Origin: Inia geoffrensis
Taxonomy: Eukaryota > Chordata > Mammalia > Artiodactyla > Iniidae
Assembly (NCBI GenBank): GCA_036417435.1
Contig: CM070919.1
Location: forward strand, 36,999,818 to 37,063,817
DNA: 64,000 nt
Direction: 5' to 3'
The notes under the pieces: generated by a model
Told to the model about the DNA's origin: nothing
The model's database searches: none
The model's input: the letters and a program-made list of their open reading frames with translations, nothing else
Position numbers and translations under genes: made by a program
In this document: positions 24,323-38,600 of the stretch, one piece after another
How positions within the stretch are numbered: position 1 is the first letter of the stretch
Layout: each line of letters opens with the position of its first letter

Positions 24323-25139
24323 TCTACAATTAACAAATGCTGGAGGGGGTGTGGAGAAAAGGGCACCCTCCTGCACTGTTGATGGGAATGTAAACTGACA
24401 CAACCACTATGGAGAAGAGTATGGGGGGCTCCTTAAAAACTACAAATAGAACTACCATATGACACAGCAATCCCACTACTGGGCATATACCCTGAGAAAA
24501 CCATAATTCAAAAAGATACATGTACCACAATGTTCACTGTAGCACTATTTACAATAGCCAGGACATGGAAGCAACCTAAATGTCCATCGACAGATGGATA
24601 TATAAAGAAGATGTGGCACATATATACAATGAAGTATTACTCAGCCATAAAAAGGAACAAAACTGAGTTATTTGTAGCGAGGTGGTTGGACCTAGAGTGT
24701 GTCATACAGAGTGAAGTAAGTCAGAAAGAGGAAAAACAAATACCGTACACTAACACATATATATGGAATCTAGAAAAATGGTACTGATGAACCTAGTGAC
24801 AGGGCAGGACTAAAGACACAGATGTAGAGAACGGACTTAAGGACACGGGGTGGGGGGGGGGGGAAGGGGAGACGGGGACGTAGTGAGAGAGTAGCACCGA
24901 CAACATATACACGACCAAATGTAAAATAGCTAGTGGTAAGCTGCCGCATAGCACAGGGAGATCAGCTCGGTGCTTTGTGTCCCCCTAGATGGGTGGGATA
25001 GGGAAGGTGGAGGGAGGCTCAAGAGCGGGGGATGTGGGGAATACATGTATACATAGAGCTGATTCACTTTGTTTTAAAGCAGAAACTAACACAGTGTTAT
25101 AAAGCAATTATACTCCAATAAACATGTATTTTAAAAAAA

Positions 25140-28100
25140 CCCACAACATTGTAAATCAACTACACTTGAAAATATTTTTAAATGCAAAAAAAATTTTAAA
25201 GTAATTTTATTGTGTGTGAGTACCACAGGTTCAATATATAAATTATGTCAAATTGATTTCATTGTTTTTCAAAATAAAGAATTTTTGATATTTTACATCA
25301 GCTTCATAATATAAATGCAGAAAAACTGTATTATGTTTCTGTAAAGTTCAGAAGTAGCCATTTTGCTCATTCTGTACACTATAAACCACTAACTTTATTA
25401 TAAACGGATTTGTGACCTCTTTCTTCCAAAGAAATATTTCTCCACTCACACAGGTTGAATAGAAGGTTCCGCCATGAACTGACTTGGCACCTTAGAGACA
25501 CGAGATTTGCATCCTGAAATCTCTTTCTTGCAAAAATGTCCAATTAGCCTCCTAGCATTACAGAAAAGAAATGCTTTCTTACAGATCCCAAATTCCAGGC
25601 AACTTTACTCAAGACATCATGTATTTTTAAATTATCAACACTCACCTGAAGTCTTTAAAAATCAACAAAACCATAATTTTGTGCTCCCTTTCATTTATTC
25701 TGGTTCTAAGTGGTCATTCTAAATGAAAGTATTTGAGTATGTTAATGTCACCGTATAACATCATATTTCAAATGACTACCATCTCTCCAAAGATGAAATA
25801 TGAGGAGCTCATAATTAGGCTCTCCACAGATTTACTCTCTGAATCTGTCTTACCCTTCTGCTGAGCTCCACACGGTTCATTATTCTCTGAGAGTATTATT
25901 TTTCTTGTATGGCCATCTCACATGTGGTTTCATTACATGTAGCTTTTTCCTACAATTTTATGCCGAGTTTATTTCTGGGGAAATGCTTTATTTCAGATTG
26001 ATAATTATAGACACAAAGACTTCTCTATAATTCCCTGATTGTTTCAGGAACTCCTTCCTCTTTTTCTAATACCTACATTCTGAAGCTTTCCACAAAGCAT
26101 TACTAAAATTGCGTTTACATAAGTATCTACATATTAATCACACAATAATGCATTTACAATTGTATTATGATTTATTGCTAACTTCGGAGCATAAACGTAG
26201 CTGTCTTATTTACCACCCTCTTGGAAATCACTTTAATATTTGCACTTAGGACTTGAAAGAGAATGGATAAATAAAAACCTGAAGAATATGCAAATACAAT
26301 TTGTATATTTCTCATAAAATTGGGTGATTATCAAACCTTTATCCAGAAAAAAGAAGAGCCCAGATACTCTGCAGGCATGATACTTGAGAATGTAGGGTCT
26401 TTCAGCAGGAAAACATGCAGTAATCCATGTGGCAGAGTTTACCTGTGACCAAGTGGGGTTCGTGACCTATGCATTCCTTACATGCAAAATATCAGGAAAG
26501 GAAAAAGAGAATTTGTCAGTTGTGGCAATAAGTATAATGAAGTTTTGTAGCAGGTCATGCTCATATATTCAACACAGGTACAATCAAAATGATACTGAAT
26601 TCTGGTAAATCTAAGTCTGTTTCTGTTACCTTGTCTTTAACTATGAAATGTCGGAACAGACTTACAAAAAAAAACAAAGTGTTTTGTTTGTTTAATTACG
26701 GTCATGGTGAGTGAGACGTAGCTCAAAACAGCTAATGTGATTTAGTGATCATCTCATCAGGAAACACAGTTTCTCCTTCCTTGTTTATTCTCCACATCCT
26801 GTAGTAAGTAAGGTTTCAATGAATGATAAATCTACATGGCAAAAAGAAAAGAAAACTTACATGTGTTGATAAGATCATTCTGACAGGTTTTACCACGGAT
26901 GTCAGTGTTTCTGGCGATGGACACAGGCCAGAGCTCCCTACTCAGACATTCTCACTGATGTCATTCCCCTTGATCCTCAATTTGAAAGTGGATAAAAATG
27001 TTTTCTATATTTTCTTCTTTAAGAAATTAAATAAAGAATGCTGTCTAGACATGATCCTCTGATGATTTTCAGTCAGTGGTCATCAACAGAGGAAAAGCAC
27101 AGAATCTCATCCCCACAGAAGGGTGACGTTCAGTCAGGTAAGAAAAGTCTCCGTGAAATCAGAGCTTCATCTTTAACATGCAATCAGAGGCTTTCACACG
27201 TTCTTCATCACTCTGCATTCAGTCCTACCATATGGGATTGGCTCTGAGAATCTCACCAGATGACTGACAAAACATATCATAGTACGCTGACCTGGTACCA
27301 GATCCTGCCTCTGTTAACGATCTCCCACAGGGATATTGCAATATTCTAGGATATTTTCTGGAGCCCTGTATTCTATACAGGTACACTTCCAAGTAGAAAC
27401 AGAAGCTTTGATTCTGAGACCCCTGCTGTGTCCAAACAACCTCTCTAGAAATACGATGTTCTAATCTCTCCTGATTAGAACATTTCAAGGTCTCTCCCTG
27501 TGCTAATTTAGTAAAGGTAAAAGAGAAACAAGGAAGAGCAAACTATGCAGGGAGCAATATATAGGATTCCTTTACTTAATGTATTTATCTGATATACCCA
27601 AATATTGAGAAATATAGATTCATTTCATAATGGTCAAGGAAAGAGAAGGAGGGACCTCCATGCCAACAGTATATATAAAATGGAATCAATATTGCATAAG
27701 CTCCAGCTTAAGCTTAGCTATGAGGTACTAACTCTTCTCATAAAGAAGCAACTCTCCATCATTTGAAGCACACTGAGGACTCAGACAGCTGGACTCTGAG
27801 GGTGTAGTCTCCTCACTCGAATTCTGTACCTGCATCACAGAGCAATGAAATATTCCCAAAGAATTATTAAGGATGAGGTGGGGAACCGAAATAAGAAAGA
27901 TGAATCCATAGTCTGCCCTACCATCTGTTCTGCGGGATATTACCACCATCTTGGCCCAATATGACCTTCCCACTTTTCTCTGGGCCTCCCTACTTTCCAC
28001 CTCTATCCTCTCATTATATCTTACTTACACTTGGAAACGACTCTAGTTTTTCCACTTATCTTTATCAACAACTAATCCAAAGAGCAACTGTGTATATAAC

Positions 28101-28599
28101 TCCTTAGAAATCAAAGGTCTGACTCAGTAGTCCATGACCTTCAAAGTCCAAAGTTTTCCTAATTCCCTTTATTATTTGTTTTTCTACTTTCCATGTACTT
28201 ACACTCTCAGGACCTCCACTGTTCTCAAGTTCGTCCTCCCTGCAAAATCGGTCAACATAGACATAGTCTTAAGCACCAGCCTCTAATTATCTCATATGGA
28301 ATCTAGTTTTTTAAAAAGACTCAGCAAACCTTTTGGACTTTATTAAAGACTCATTAAGATAACTCACGGGAGATAGCAGTACACCCATAGATATCTATTT
28401 AATATACCCTCAGAGTAATTTTTAATTTTTTTATAAAGTCTCTTCTGGTCAATCAAGACTCTCGCCTCTTCTTCTTCAAAATATGCAGTGTCTCACCCTT
28501 CTGACTACTCTCTGCTCCATCCCAGGTCCACTCCCTTTCTTGATATTACATTCATTCCCAATTTTTTATGTTGGTAAAATCAAATAGCATATTATGTTA
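25140..28599. other. AT-rich single-copy DNA, no gene recognised
   Basis: About 3.4 kb without repeats I can name. Open frames are all shorter than 95 codons and lack domains. Sequences such as 27720-28000 keep a 90-codon antisense frame, but I see no splice-site pair, domain or second copy to support an exon. Confidence 0.55.
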
Positions 28600-30110
28600 A
28601 TTATTATAAAGTGCACCGTTCAGTGATATTAAATACATTCATATTATTGGGCAACCAATATCACCATTTACTTTCTAATTCTTTTCTATCTTTTAAAACT
28701 GTAACTCAATATCCTTTAAACATAACTTTCCTTTATGTTCCATAACCACATGAAAAGCGTCATTACCCTCTCAATTTCTATGGTCTTGACTACACTAAGT
28801 ACCCCATATAATTGAAATAAGTAGTTGTATTGTTAGGACTCACTAAACGTCACAAAAATGACATTTTTGGTAGCTAAATTTCCTCAAGATCCCTCCATGT
28901 TGTAACATATTCCTAGATCTTTTCCTTCTTAGGTCTGAATAATATTGTATTGTATTGGTATACCACATTTTGTTTATCCGGGAACTAGTGGATGAACACT
29001 TAGGTTGCTTTCATATTTTAGCTATTGTGATTATTACTGCTATAAACATTGGAGTACAAATATTTCTTTAAGACCCTGATTTCAATTCCTTTGTGTATAC
29101 CTCATAGTACAATTCCTGGATCATGTAGTAATTCTATTTTTCCATAACTGAAAAATTGCCATACTCTTTTGCCAAGCAGCTGTATCATTCTACATTCCAA
29201 CTGACATAGCACAATGCTTCCAACTCCCTCACATCCTCACCAATACTTGTTTTCTGCTTGTGTATGTGTGTGTGTTTGTGTGCGTATGCATGCACACAAA
29301 TATATAAACATGCATTTAGTGATACGGAGCATCTTTTCAAGTGCTTAGTCATTTGTACATCTTTTTGAAGAACCATCTATTCAAGTCTTTTATCCAGTTT
29401 TGAATCAGGGTGTTTGCTTTTTGTTGAGTTGTAGGAGTTCTCTCTATATTCTGAATAGAAATCTCTTGTCAGATATATGGCTTTCAAATATTTTCTCCCA
29501 TCTTGTGGGTTGCCACTTTACTCTGTTTCCATTTCTTTGATACACATTTTTTTTAAAAAATTATGTACTAAAATTGTTTATTTTTTTTGTTAGCTGTGCC
29601 TTTGTTATTCCTTCGTTTCATATTGAGGAAACACTGTCAACTCCAATATCATGAAGCTCTTGTCGTGTGTCTTCTTCAAAGGCTTTTTATTTTATTAGAC
29701 CGTATATTTAGTTTCTTAATACATTTTAATTATTTTTTGCCTATGATGTTAGGAAAGGGTCCATCTTTCTCCTTTTGCATGTTGACAGCAAGACCTCTCA
29801 GAACCATTTGTTGAAAATACTATCCATTCTACTTTGAAAAGTCTTGGCAACTTGTCAAAACTCATTTGGCAGGGGCTTCCCTGGTGGAGCAGTTGTTGAG
29901 AGTCCGTCTGCCGATGCAGGGGACGCGGGTTCACGCTCCGGTCTGGGAGGATCCCACGTGCCGCGGAGCAGCTGGGCCCATGAGCCAAGGGGGGAGGCCA
30001 CAGCAGTGAGAGGCCCGCGTACCACAAAAAAAAAAAAAAGAAAAAAGAAAAAAATCATTTGGCCATATATCAGGGTTTATTTGTGGGTGCTCTATTCTAT
30101 TCCATTGGTC
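28600..30110 (-). mobile_element. Old LINE-1 (L1M type) 3' part, antisense
   Basis: Reverse complement of L1. Recognisable stretches are 'actacactaagtaccccata' (28790-28809), 'ggttgctttcatattttagc' (29004-29023) and 'tcttgtcagatatatggctt' (29465-29484). After the SINE at 29871-30054 it continues with 'ttggccatatatcagggttt'. Antisense frames are broken throughout. Confidence 0.8.
29871..30054 (+). mobile_element. CHR-2-type SINE with internal deletion
   Basis: Short-form SINE whose central part is missing: the text jumps from 'tgagccaagg' to 'ggaggccacagcagtgagag'. Target duplication TCATTTGGC at 29862-29870 and 30055-30063. A/G-rich tail at 30026-30054. Confidence 0.9.
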
Positions 30111-30925
30111 TTGAATAAGGGAGGAAATAGTAGTAATCTAACCAGGTTGATGAAGAACATAAAGAAAAACCAGGACTGAGAATTAGTAGGGCAATATAAA
30201 TGAGCAGGGAATAAAAGACAGTGTGAGAGAAGATCTTGTATTTGCGAGTTCAGGGAAATATGACCATGCTAAAACCACTAAAAACCACTACAGTAAATTT
30301 TTTAGCAAGAAACATAACACTTACCCATCTCTGGGAAATATAGCATGGGCATAAAGATAAACTACACACAAATATATTAAAAAGGGAAAGGTTTTAATGG
30401 TGTGAGAATATGGTGGGATTCGAAATACAATTTACTTCTGTTCTACCATTTTCTCTAAAATTTATCAAAGTGTATATACAAGCAATTCCAATTCCGGTTA
30501 TGTGCTTGACAGGTTTACATATGAACTTCAGCAGACCAGTAAATGTATATTCATAGTACGACTGTTCCATAAACCAAAAACCGTAAAACAAAAACTGGAA
30601 AGACTATAGTTCACTTTGTCAGCACACATACAGATGGAATGATGATTAATGGTCCCAAAACAGAATGTGAGCATGGGTGCAAGAGGTTAATCCCCAGGCT
30701 GGGGTGGGATGCAGAGTTTGAGGGTAACACAGGTAGAAAACCATTTTGTCCTATCCTTGATTTTTGAGGTATGGAAATTCACAGGTCACTATCTCCATTT
30801 CAAAATGAATGAATGCACTATTCAATTTTTTAAAACAGGTGAAGTGAACATGAGTGATATAAATTTCAAACTGTCACAAATCAAGTAAGATACTAAGAAA
30901 CATTAAATAATATGATTTAAGAATG
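30111..30925. other. Single-copy DNA between two L1s
   Basis: About 0.8 kb without recognisable repeat, RNA gene or exon. Confidence 0.5.
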
Positions 30926-33900
30926 AAGTGGAGAGATGGTCTTAGATGGTAGCATAGAAAGACCCAGAGCTTGATGCCACTCATGGGCGCACCAAAGTCA
31001 CAAATATTTACAGAACAGAAATTGATGAAGAAGGCCGGGACTTACCATAAAAGATATTTTACAGCGAAAGACATAAGGAAGGCACCACAAAAGACAGGAA
31101 GGAAGGGAAAAGTCTCAATATACTCAAGACCCATACCACCAGGTGCGTGGCCGACACATGGGAAAATAATTACAATTTCAGTGGTGCTCCCAGGTAGCAA
31201 GGAGTATGAACCCAACATCAGGCTCCTAAGCCCAGGGATCCTGTGATGGGAAGAAGAGTCCCTAGAAAGTTGGGCTCTGAAGACAAGTGGTGCTATTTTC
31301 CAGAGAGCCAGAGTGTTGTGGGAAACAGAGATTCCACTCTTAAAGGATGCTCACAAAATCCCACATGATCCAAGAATCAGAACATAAGTAGGAATTTGAA
31401 AGCGTCCTGGGTCATACCTACCTCCTGATCTTGGAGAGTCTCCCAGAGAGGCAAGAGGCAACTACAGCACAGCCTCAGGGACATAGACAGTGTCAGCAGC
31501 CATTTGGGGAAGCTCCTTCTACCTTGTGGAGACTGGTAGCAGCAAGCATAATTTCAGAATCCTCCCTCTAGTTTATCAGCCTCAGGACCGAGCCGCACCC
31601 ATTTCCACCAGACTATACACACAAGCAGTAGGGGACTTTAGGCCAAGGAGCTAACTGAGCAGGGGCACAACCACATTTCCCAGCCAACAGGTGCCTTCAG
31701 ACCCTCTAAACGCACAGCTGCCCCTGGGCATGGCCCAGCCACCGAAAGCCCTAGGACCAGCCTCCACACGTCAGTGCACAGGCACTAGATCCAAGACCAC
31801 CAGGACCCCTCAAACAGAGACCCTGGATCCCAACTCCACCCACCAGTGGGAATGCACTAGACCCAGAGTCCCTGGCCACTCCAACAAGTGAGCCTGCTCT
31901 GGTCTTGGAATCAGCCTCACCATCAGCAGGTGATTACTGCACAGGGACTGGATGGAGATTGGACATACCCAACAGCAAACCTGCTCTAGCCTTGGGATCA
32001 GCCACATACACCAACAGGCACACACCAGCTCCAGGAATACCACAGCCCAGCAGCCTGTGTGACCAGAACACTCACTTGCAGACCAGATGCAGCCATGGAC
32101 TCACCTGGGTCCCGACCCTGCCCATCAGAATGCCAACACAAGGTTAGGGATACCGCAGACCCTGCAGACAGCTGTGTCAGGGACAACGACCCAACACCAA
32201 CTCTGAGACTCCTGGGCCCTGCAGCCAGAACTCAGGACCTGTGTCTTCCTCCCAGTAGCCAGCATAGACCAAGGACCAGTGACTGGGCACTAGCCCTGAT
32301 ATCACCTGGACTTCGGCTCCACCCATAAGTGAGCCAGCACTAGATTTGTTGTCCCCCAGTGTCGTGCAGCCAGCTGCCTTATGATTTAGTCCCAGCAAGC
32401 AGCACAGACAGCCTCCATACAAGGCAGAGCCTGGAAAAGAAGCACTCTGAGGGCATCCAAGACTACCAGACCACACACAGGAGTCAGCCCACCACAACAG
32501 AAGAGCCCAAGCAGTCCACAAAGGGGGTACACCTTGAACATATAGCTCTAGTGACCAGGGAACACTGGGCTTCTGGGACACATAGGACATCTTTTACAAA
32601 AGGCCACTTCTCCAAAGTCAGGAAATGTAACGAACCTACTACATACATAGCAATAAAAATAGCAAGATAAGAAAAATGACATGACACAGAAACACGATCC
32701 AAATGAAGGAACAAGATAAGAACCCAGAAGAAGATCTAAGTGAAGTGGAGATAGCCAATCTCCTCAACAAAGAGTTCAAGGTAAGGACTGTAAAGATGAT
32801 CAAAGAACTCAGGAGAAGAATGGATGACCAGAGCAAGAAGTTAGAAGTTTTTAAAAAGAGTTAGACTCCTAAGAACAACTAAACAGAGATGAGGAATGCA
32901 ATAACTGAAATGAAAAATACACTAAAAGGAAACTACTGTAGACTCAATGATACAGAGGAATGGATCAGAAAACTAAAGGACAGAGTACTGGCACTCACTG
33001 AAGATGAACTATAAAACGATAGAATACAATGAAACGAGGAAAGTTGAACAGACCTTTGACCAACATCAAGTGTGCTAACATTTGCATTATACTGGTCTCA
33101 GAACGAAAAAGGAAAGAGAAAGGGGTGTAAAACATACCTGAAGACATAAAAGCTGAAAACTTCCCTAACCTGGGAAAGAAAACAGACATCCATGTTCAGT
33201 AAACACAGTAAGGCCAAAACAGGATCAACCTAAAGAGGACCACACCAAGACTCACAGTAATTAGAGTAGAAAAAATAAAAAAAAAAAAAATAAAGATAAA
33301 AAGACACTATTGAAAGGAGCAAAGGAAAAGCAGCAAGTTGCAAACATGGGAACTTGCATAAAGTTATCAGCGGACTTTTCAGGATAACCTCTGCATGCCA
33401 GAAGGGAGTGGCATGGTGTATTCAAACTCATGAAAGGGAAAATCCTATAACCAAAAATACTCTACCCAGAAAGGCTCTCCTTCAGATCTGATGGAGAGAT
33501 CTAAAGTTTCTAAAGCAAAACTAAGACCTCAGCATCGCCAACCCAGCTTTATGAGATATCTTAAAGGGGTTACTCTAAGTGAAAGAGAAAAGGTCTCGAC
33601 TGAATCATAAACATTACGAAAGGAAACTTACTAAAGGAAAAACCTCATTGGTTAAGGCAAATATTCAATAAAGGTAGTAAATCAACCATGTACACAGTTA
33701 GTAGGAAGGATGAAAGAAAACACTAATAAAATCATCTATATTCATAATAAGAAGTTAAGGGACACATAAAACAAGTAGATGTAAAATATAAGGTCAAATT
33801 CAGTAACTGTGGAGAAGGAGAGTAAAAATGCAGGGTTGTTAATGTCCATTTGAAATTAAGAACTCAGCAACTTAAAATAATCTCTCTCTCTCTCTCTCTC

Positions 33901-36068
33901 TCAAACACACACACACACACACACACAAACTGAAAGAAATCCAAACATAATATTAAAGATAGCCCTCACATCACAGATGAAGGGAATAAAAGGGGAAGAA
34001 AGAAACACTAAAGAAATTAATTAAGGATTCTAAAAATACCCAGAGAGAAATGAAAATGAACGCACAATGATCCAAAACCCATAGGACACAGCCAACGCAG
34101 TTCACAGGGGGAAGTTATAGTGATACAAGCTTATTCTTAGGAAACAAGAAAAATATCAAATAAACAACCTAACATTACACCTGAAGGAATGAGAAAAAGA
34201 AGAGAAAACGAAACTCAAAGCTGTCAGAAAGAAAAATTAAGAAAACAATCCCGCATGCAATTACACCAAAAAGAATAAGATACCTAGGAACAAACACACT
34301 TAAGCAGGTAAAAGACATGTACTCAGAAATCTATCAGCCATTGGTGAAAGAAGTTGAAGGCAACAGAAAAAGAGGGGAAAATATAGCATGTGCATGGACT
34401 GGAGGAATTAACACTGTAAAAATAACCATACCGCTGAAGACAGTCTACAGACTTAATGCAATCCATATCAGAATACCAAAGCATTTTCACAGAACTTGAA
34501 GACGTAATTTTAAACTTTGTATAGAAGCACAAAGACCCCAAATAGCCAAAACAATCTTGAGAAAGAACAGACCTGGAGGCATCAGGCACCTTGACTTCAG
34601 ACTATACTACAAAGCTACAGTAATCAAAGGGGATAGTCCTGGAGCAAAAACAGACATAAAGATCACTGGAATAGAATAGAGATCCCAGAACTAAATCCAC
34701 ACACTTATATTTAATTGATTTATGACAAAGCAGGTAATATGGAGAAAAAACTGTCTCTTCAATAAGTGGTACTGGGAAAACTGGTCAGCTACATGGAAAA
34801 GAATAAAGTTACAATATTTTAGCACACCATATATAAAATAAACTCAAATGTGAATAAAGACCTAAATGTAAGACCTGAAACCATTAAACCCCTAGAGGAA
34901 AATACAGAACATTCTTCAACATAAATGATAGCAACAGTTTTAGGTTCAGTCTACTAAGGCAAATGAAACAAAGCCAAAAATAAACACATGGGACTTCACC
35001 AAACTTAAAAGATTTTGCACAGCAAAGGAAAGCAAAGACAACATGCTGAAAGAGCAAAAGTATTTCGCACATGATAAGAAGTTAACACAAAAAGAGGACC
35101 AATCAAGGGTTAATATCTAAAATACAGGAACAGCACATACAACTCAATATCAAAAACACACCCAAAATCTTTTTTTAAAAAGTGAGGAGAACTAAATAGA
35201 CATTCTCCAAGGAAAAAATACAGATAGACAGCCAGAACTCACAAAGATGGTAAACATAGCTAATCGTCAGTAAAATGCACATCAAAACTGTGAGATATCA
35301 CCTCACTCTTGTCAGAATGTCTGTCATCAAAAAGATCACAAATAACAAAGGTTAGTGAAGATGTGGTGAAAAGGAAACTCTTGTACACTGTTGATGTGAA
35401 TGTGAATTAGTGCAGCTACTGTGGAAAGCAGAAGAGAGGTTCCACAAAAAACTAAATATAAAACTACCATAATATCCATCAATTTCATTCCTGGGTATAT
35501 ATCAGAAGAAAACAAAAACACTATTTCAAAAAAATAACTGCACCCCAAAGTTCAAAACAGTGTTATTTGCCATAGCCAAGATATAGAGTCAAACTAAGTG
35601 TCCGTCAATATGTTACTGAATAAAAAAAGATTTTTTATGATGACTTCAACAAAAAATGAAATTTTGCCATTTGCAAGAACATGGATGGACTTGGAGGATA
35701 TTATGCTTAGTAAAAGAAGTCACAGAGAAAACAAGCCTGGTATGATATCATTTACACGTGGCATCTAAACAACTGAATACAACAACAACAACAACAAAAC
35801 AGACTCACAGATTAAAGAACAGACTAGTGGTTACCAGCAGGGAGAGACAGGGTGGAGGAGCAAAATAGCGGTAGGACATCCTGAGGAAGAATCCACTATG
35901 TATAAAATCAATCATCTACAGTGACGTACTGTATAGCATGGGGAATAGAGCCACTCTTTTATAATAAGTATAAATGGAGAAACTAAACATTTATGAATCA
36001 CTATGTTGTACGTCTGAAATTGATATAATAATGTAAATTAACTATAGATCAATAAAATATAAAGTAAG
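30926..36068 (+). mobile_element. LINE-1 with 5' UTR, ORF1 remnant and ORF2 lacking its N-terminal half
   Basis: Sense L1 older than the one at 15.6 kb. It has a 5' UTR at about 30930-32640 (GC-richer, with no ORF), a decayed ORF1 at 32690-33580 (for example 'caaagaactcaggagaagaa' at 32800-32819) and an inter-ORF segment with (TC)n/(CA)n at 33885-33928. ORF2 restarts at about 34040 in the region before the RT thumb, skips the palm domain, resumes at 34225 and continues to 35765. The 3' UTR ends near 36068 after 'aataaaatat'. No frame longer than 140 codons. Confidence 0.85.
33885..33928. repeat. (TC)n(CA)n microsatellite
   Basis: A (TC) run followed directly by a (CA) run, inside the L1 inter-ORF region. 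Confidence 0.95.
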
Positions 36069-37927
36069 AAACAATAAAAGGGAGACATAGATTATTAGAT
36101 AGAAATCAATTAAATAAACACAAGTTTTGGAAATCAAGAAAAAAAACATGTAAGAAATAACATTGGCATTTAAAGTGTGCAATCTATTCATTTAAAAGAA
36201 ATCATTTAAGTGGTAAAAAATGTTACCCATTCTCACAATTTTGTATTTCTAGGGTAAATTATTATCTACAAAAATATGTTACAAATATTCACTCAAAAAG
36301 AAAGAGAAAATTTGGATCAACCAATTTTAGTGTAGAAATTTAATATCAAAGACTCTAAAATTGATTCGAATAAGTTCTGTCAACGTTGAATAAGTTCTGT
36401 TAGCCACTTCTAGTCTCTTTGCGATGTAAAATCTTTCAAAGCATAAAAAGCAGCCTTTCTACATTATTCCATTAGACAAACATAGAAGCTAAAAGAAATG
36501 AGAGGACAGAACAATCAACTAAGAAGGTGAATTTACTGAGAAACAGTCATTCTTTCTCCTTCTCCCTTTTCTTTTCTTCCTTTTCCAGGTCTCTTTTGGT
36601 TCCAATCAACAGAAGTCTTGAGAGTTCTGAGAATATTTCTTTAAGGGCTTCAAATCACCATACTTACATCCTCTGCCACAACTACACACAAGGGAACAAA
36701 AATAAACCTCTGCTGTCTGCTCATGTAGGAGGGATTCATGCAAAATAAACTCCTACACGGAGACCAACAGGTGAGTTTTCTACCTGTTCTTTATAATGCC
36801 CTTCCATTATAGTGAATCCCACACATTATGAGGCAGAAGGGGTTATGTGAGCTCTTCCTTGAAGTCAAAAAACTTGCATTCATTTCAAGTACCTGGTGAT
36901 CATAGGGTAGAGCCAGGGAAGGTGCCATCCCCCTTGGGGGGCGGGCGGTGAGTGGGCTCCCACAACCATGCACCTCCTGATGTACATATTCTGGAGAAAC
37001 AAAGGGCGGTCCAACCGCAGACAGCCTTTCAGGCTGTCGGGCCACTGGGCAACCCGACCAGCCTGAAGTGCCCCATCAGTTGCTGAAAGCAAAACTGTCC
37101 CCCCTGTGAAGCCAGGCAATTTGGGCCAGAGAGTCAGAGGACGACCAGTAATCAACTCCTTCTCTCTGCTCACCTCCTTGGGGTTACAGCAACCCCATCT
37201 CCAAACCCAAATCTGACCCTGGAGTGCCAAACTGGGAGTAGCAGGTGGGCCCTGCCGGCGCTTCTGCGCCCTCTGGAGGTTGTCTGCTCTAATGGCAACT
37301 CTCAGCCCTTCCTCCTCCTCCTTCCCTAGTCCTGGGGGCTGGCTTGCCTCCTGCAGCTGCTGACAGGATTTCATTTTTCTTTTTTCTCCAATTACAATGA
37401 AGTGTCCTACAGAGGTTTGGACTCTCTTGAAGAAGGAAGATCTTTTAGTCAATACACCTTAACCGTGAGAAGCTGGTTTCAAGAATGAACCTGAAATACT
37501 GTATTTTTGTCCTGATGATTCCAAGGGGAGACAGCTCAAGTTTTTTAAATCATAAGAAAAACCAAGTCAGATACGATATTCTGAGCCAGAGATGAAAAAG
37601 CAGTTTTTAGCACCCACTCCTCGTATCACACGACTGGATTTAAATCAATTAGCCGCCACTGGTTTTTAAATCCCATGACCCAACTTTAAATCAATCAGCT
37701 GCTTACCTCTAACTCACGTGACTTGGCTTTGAATAGTTAGACATGCAGAGGTATAAAAATGATGTTCTGAACAGTAAATGGAAAAACAAAATCTTAGAAA
37801 GTTTTTTTTTTTTTTTTTTTTTTTCTTTTCGAATGGACGATTCATTGCATACAGAATAAAGGACTGTCCTCTGGATTTCTTGAACTGTAAACACATACAA
37901 TTTCTCCATTGGCGTGGTTGATTTAGT
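36069..37927. other. Single-copy DNA with a GC-rich patch (36.9-37.4 kb)
   Basis: AT-rich up to 36880, then GC-rich up to about 37350 with modest CpG content. An antisense frame of 190 codons (36880-37452) crosses the GC-rich patch. It has no domain, is of low complexity and seems to be a by-product of base composition. A T-run lies at 37801-37824. A cluster of short imperfect repeats at 37628-37740 is listed separately. Confidence 0.5.
37628..37740. repeat. Imperfect ~45-bp repeats containing ATCAATCAGC-like cores
   Basis: Three imperfect copies of a module: a C-A-C-x-x-G-A-C/T-T-G-G start followed by TTTAAATCAATYAGC. They lie at about 37628-37660, 37670-37705 and 37718-37742. A similar cluster is at 40440-40515 ('ggatttcaatcaatcagtca', 'acgtcaggtgacccgactta'). 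Confidence 0.5.
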
Positions 37928-38310
37928 GTTTTTTTTTTTTTTTTTTTTTTTTTCGTTGTTGTTGTTAACATCTTTATTGGAGTATAATTGCTTTATCATG
38001 CTGCGTTAGCTTCTGCTGTATAACAAAGTGAATCAGCTATTTGTATACATATATCCCCATATCCCTGCCCTCTTGCATCTCCACCCCCCTCCCTATCCCA
38101 CCCCTCTAGGTGGTCAAAAAGCACCCAGCTGATCGCCCTGTGATATGCGGCTGCTTCCCACTAGCTATCTATTTTACGCTTGGTAGTGCATATATTTCCA
38201 TGCCACTTTCTCACTTCACCCCAGCTTACTCTTCCCCTTCCCCGTGTCCTCAAGTCCAGCCTCTATGTCTGCATCTTTATTCCTCAGCAGCAACTCCTGC
38301 GATGGGTGGA
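37928..38310 (-). mobile_element. LINE-1 3' end, antisense, 5'-truncated
   Basis: T-run at 37928-37953, then 'aacatctttattggagtata' (37968-37987), the reverse complement of the L1 3' terminus, followed by the 3' UTR to about 38310. Confidence 0.9.
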
Positions 38311-38600
38311 TAGTTCCTTTTATGCTCAGGGGATATCCCCTAGTTTGAATATGATTTGAGTTTGATCCTGTGAAACCATCAAACTTCCCACCAGAGATAA
38401 ATGAGGAGATTCTGGCCTTGATTAGTATGCACGATGAACACTGGTATCCTGGCTGTAGTTGCCAACCCTCCTATTTTATCTATTTATTTTTATCCACCTT
38501 CCTCCCTGTAAGTACCTTTGACCAACCCTGAGCTCAGACCCCTGACTTATTAGACTTTTTCACTCTTTCTTTAAAAATAGACAGGTAATAAAATGAATTT

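Larger units (their letters stand above)
19656..25138 (+). mobile_element. LINE-1 (ORF2 mid-part to 3' end), interrupted by three insertions
   Basis: Second sense L1. It begins in the RT domain ('aggccaatatctttgataaa' region at 19685) and runs to the 3' UTR with 'ccaataaacatgtatttt' near 25116-25133. It is split by a SINE (20322-20650), a Tigger transposon (21458-23755) and another SINE (24113-24310). Removing these joins the L1 text sensibly, for example '...agatctcctagggcagtac' to 'aggagctaatcaaactt'. The RT palm motif is damaged (A-N-D instead of A-D-D near 20195). G-run at 24850-24863. Confidence 0.9.

Noticed and set aside
24132..24398. Frames through SINEs here and at 29844, 52676, 55196 and 61687
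   Set aside because: The same peptide sense recurs at each SINE because the element is the same; none is a gene. The tRNA-like A/B boxes also do not indicate true tRNA genes.
27728..28000. Possible antisense exon with a 90-codon frame; similar short words near 12580-12610
   Set aside because: The similarity is only about a dozen bases ('aagatggtRgtaa' type) and there are no supporting splice sites or domains.
36880..37452. 190-codon antisense frame
   Set aside because: No domain or splice context; coincides with a GC-rich patch.
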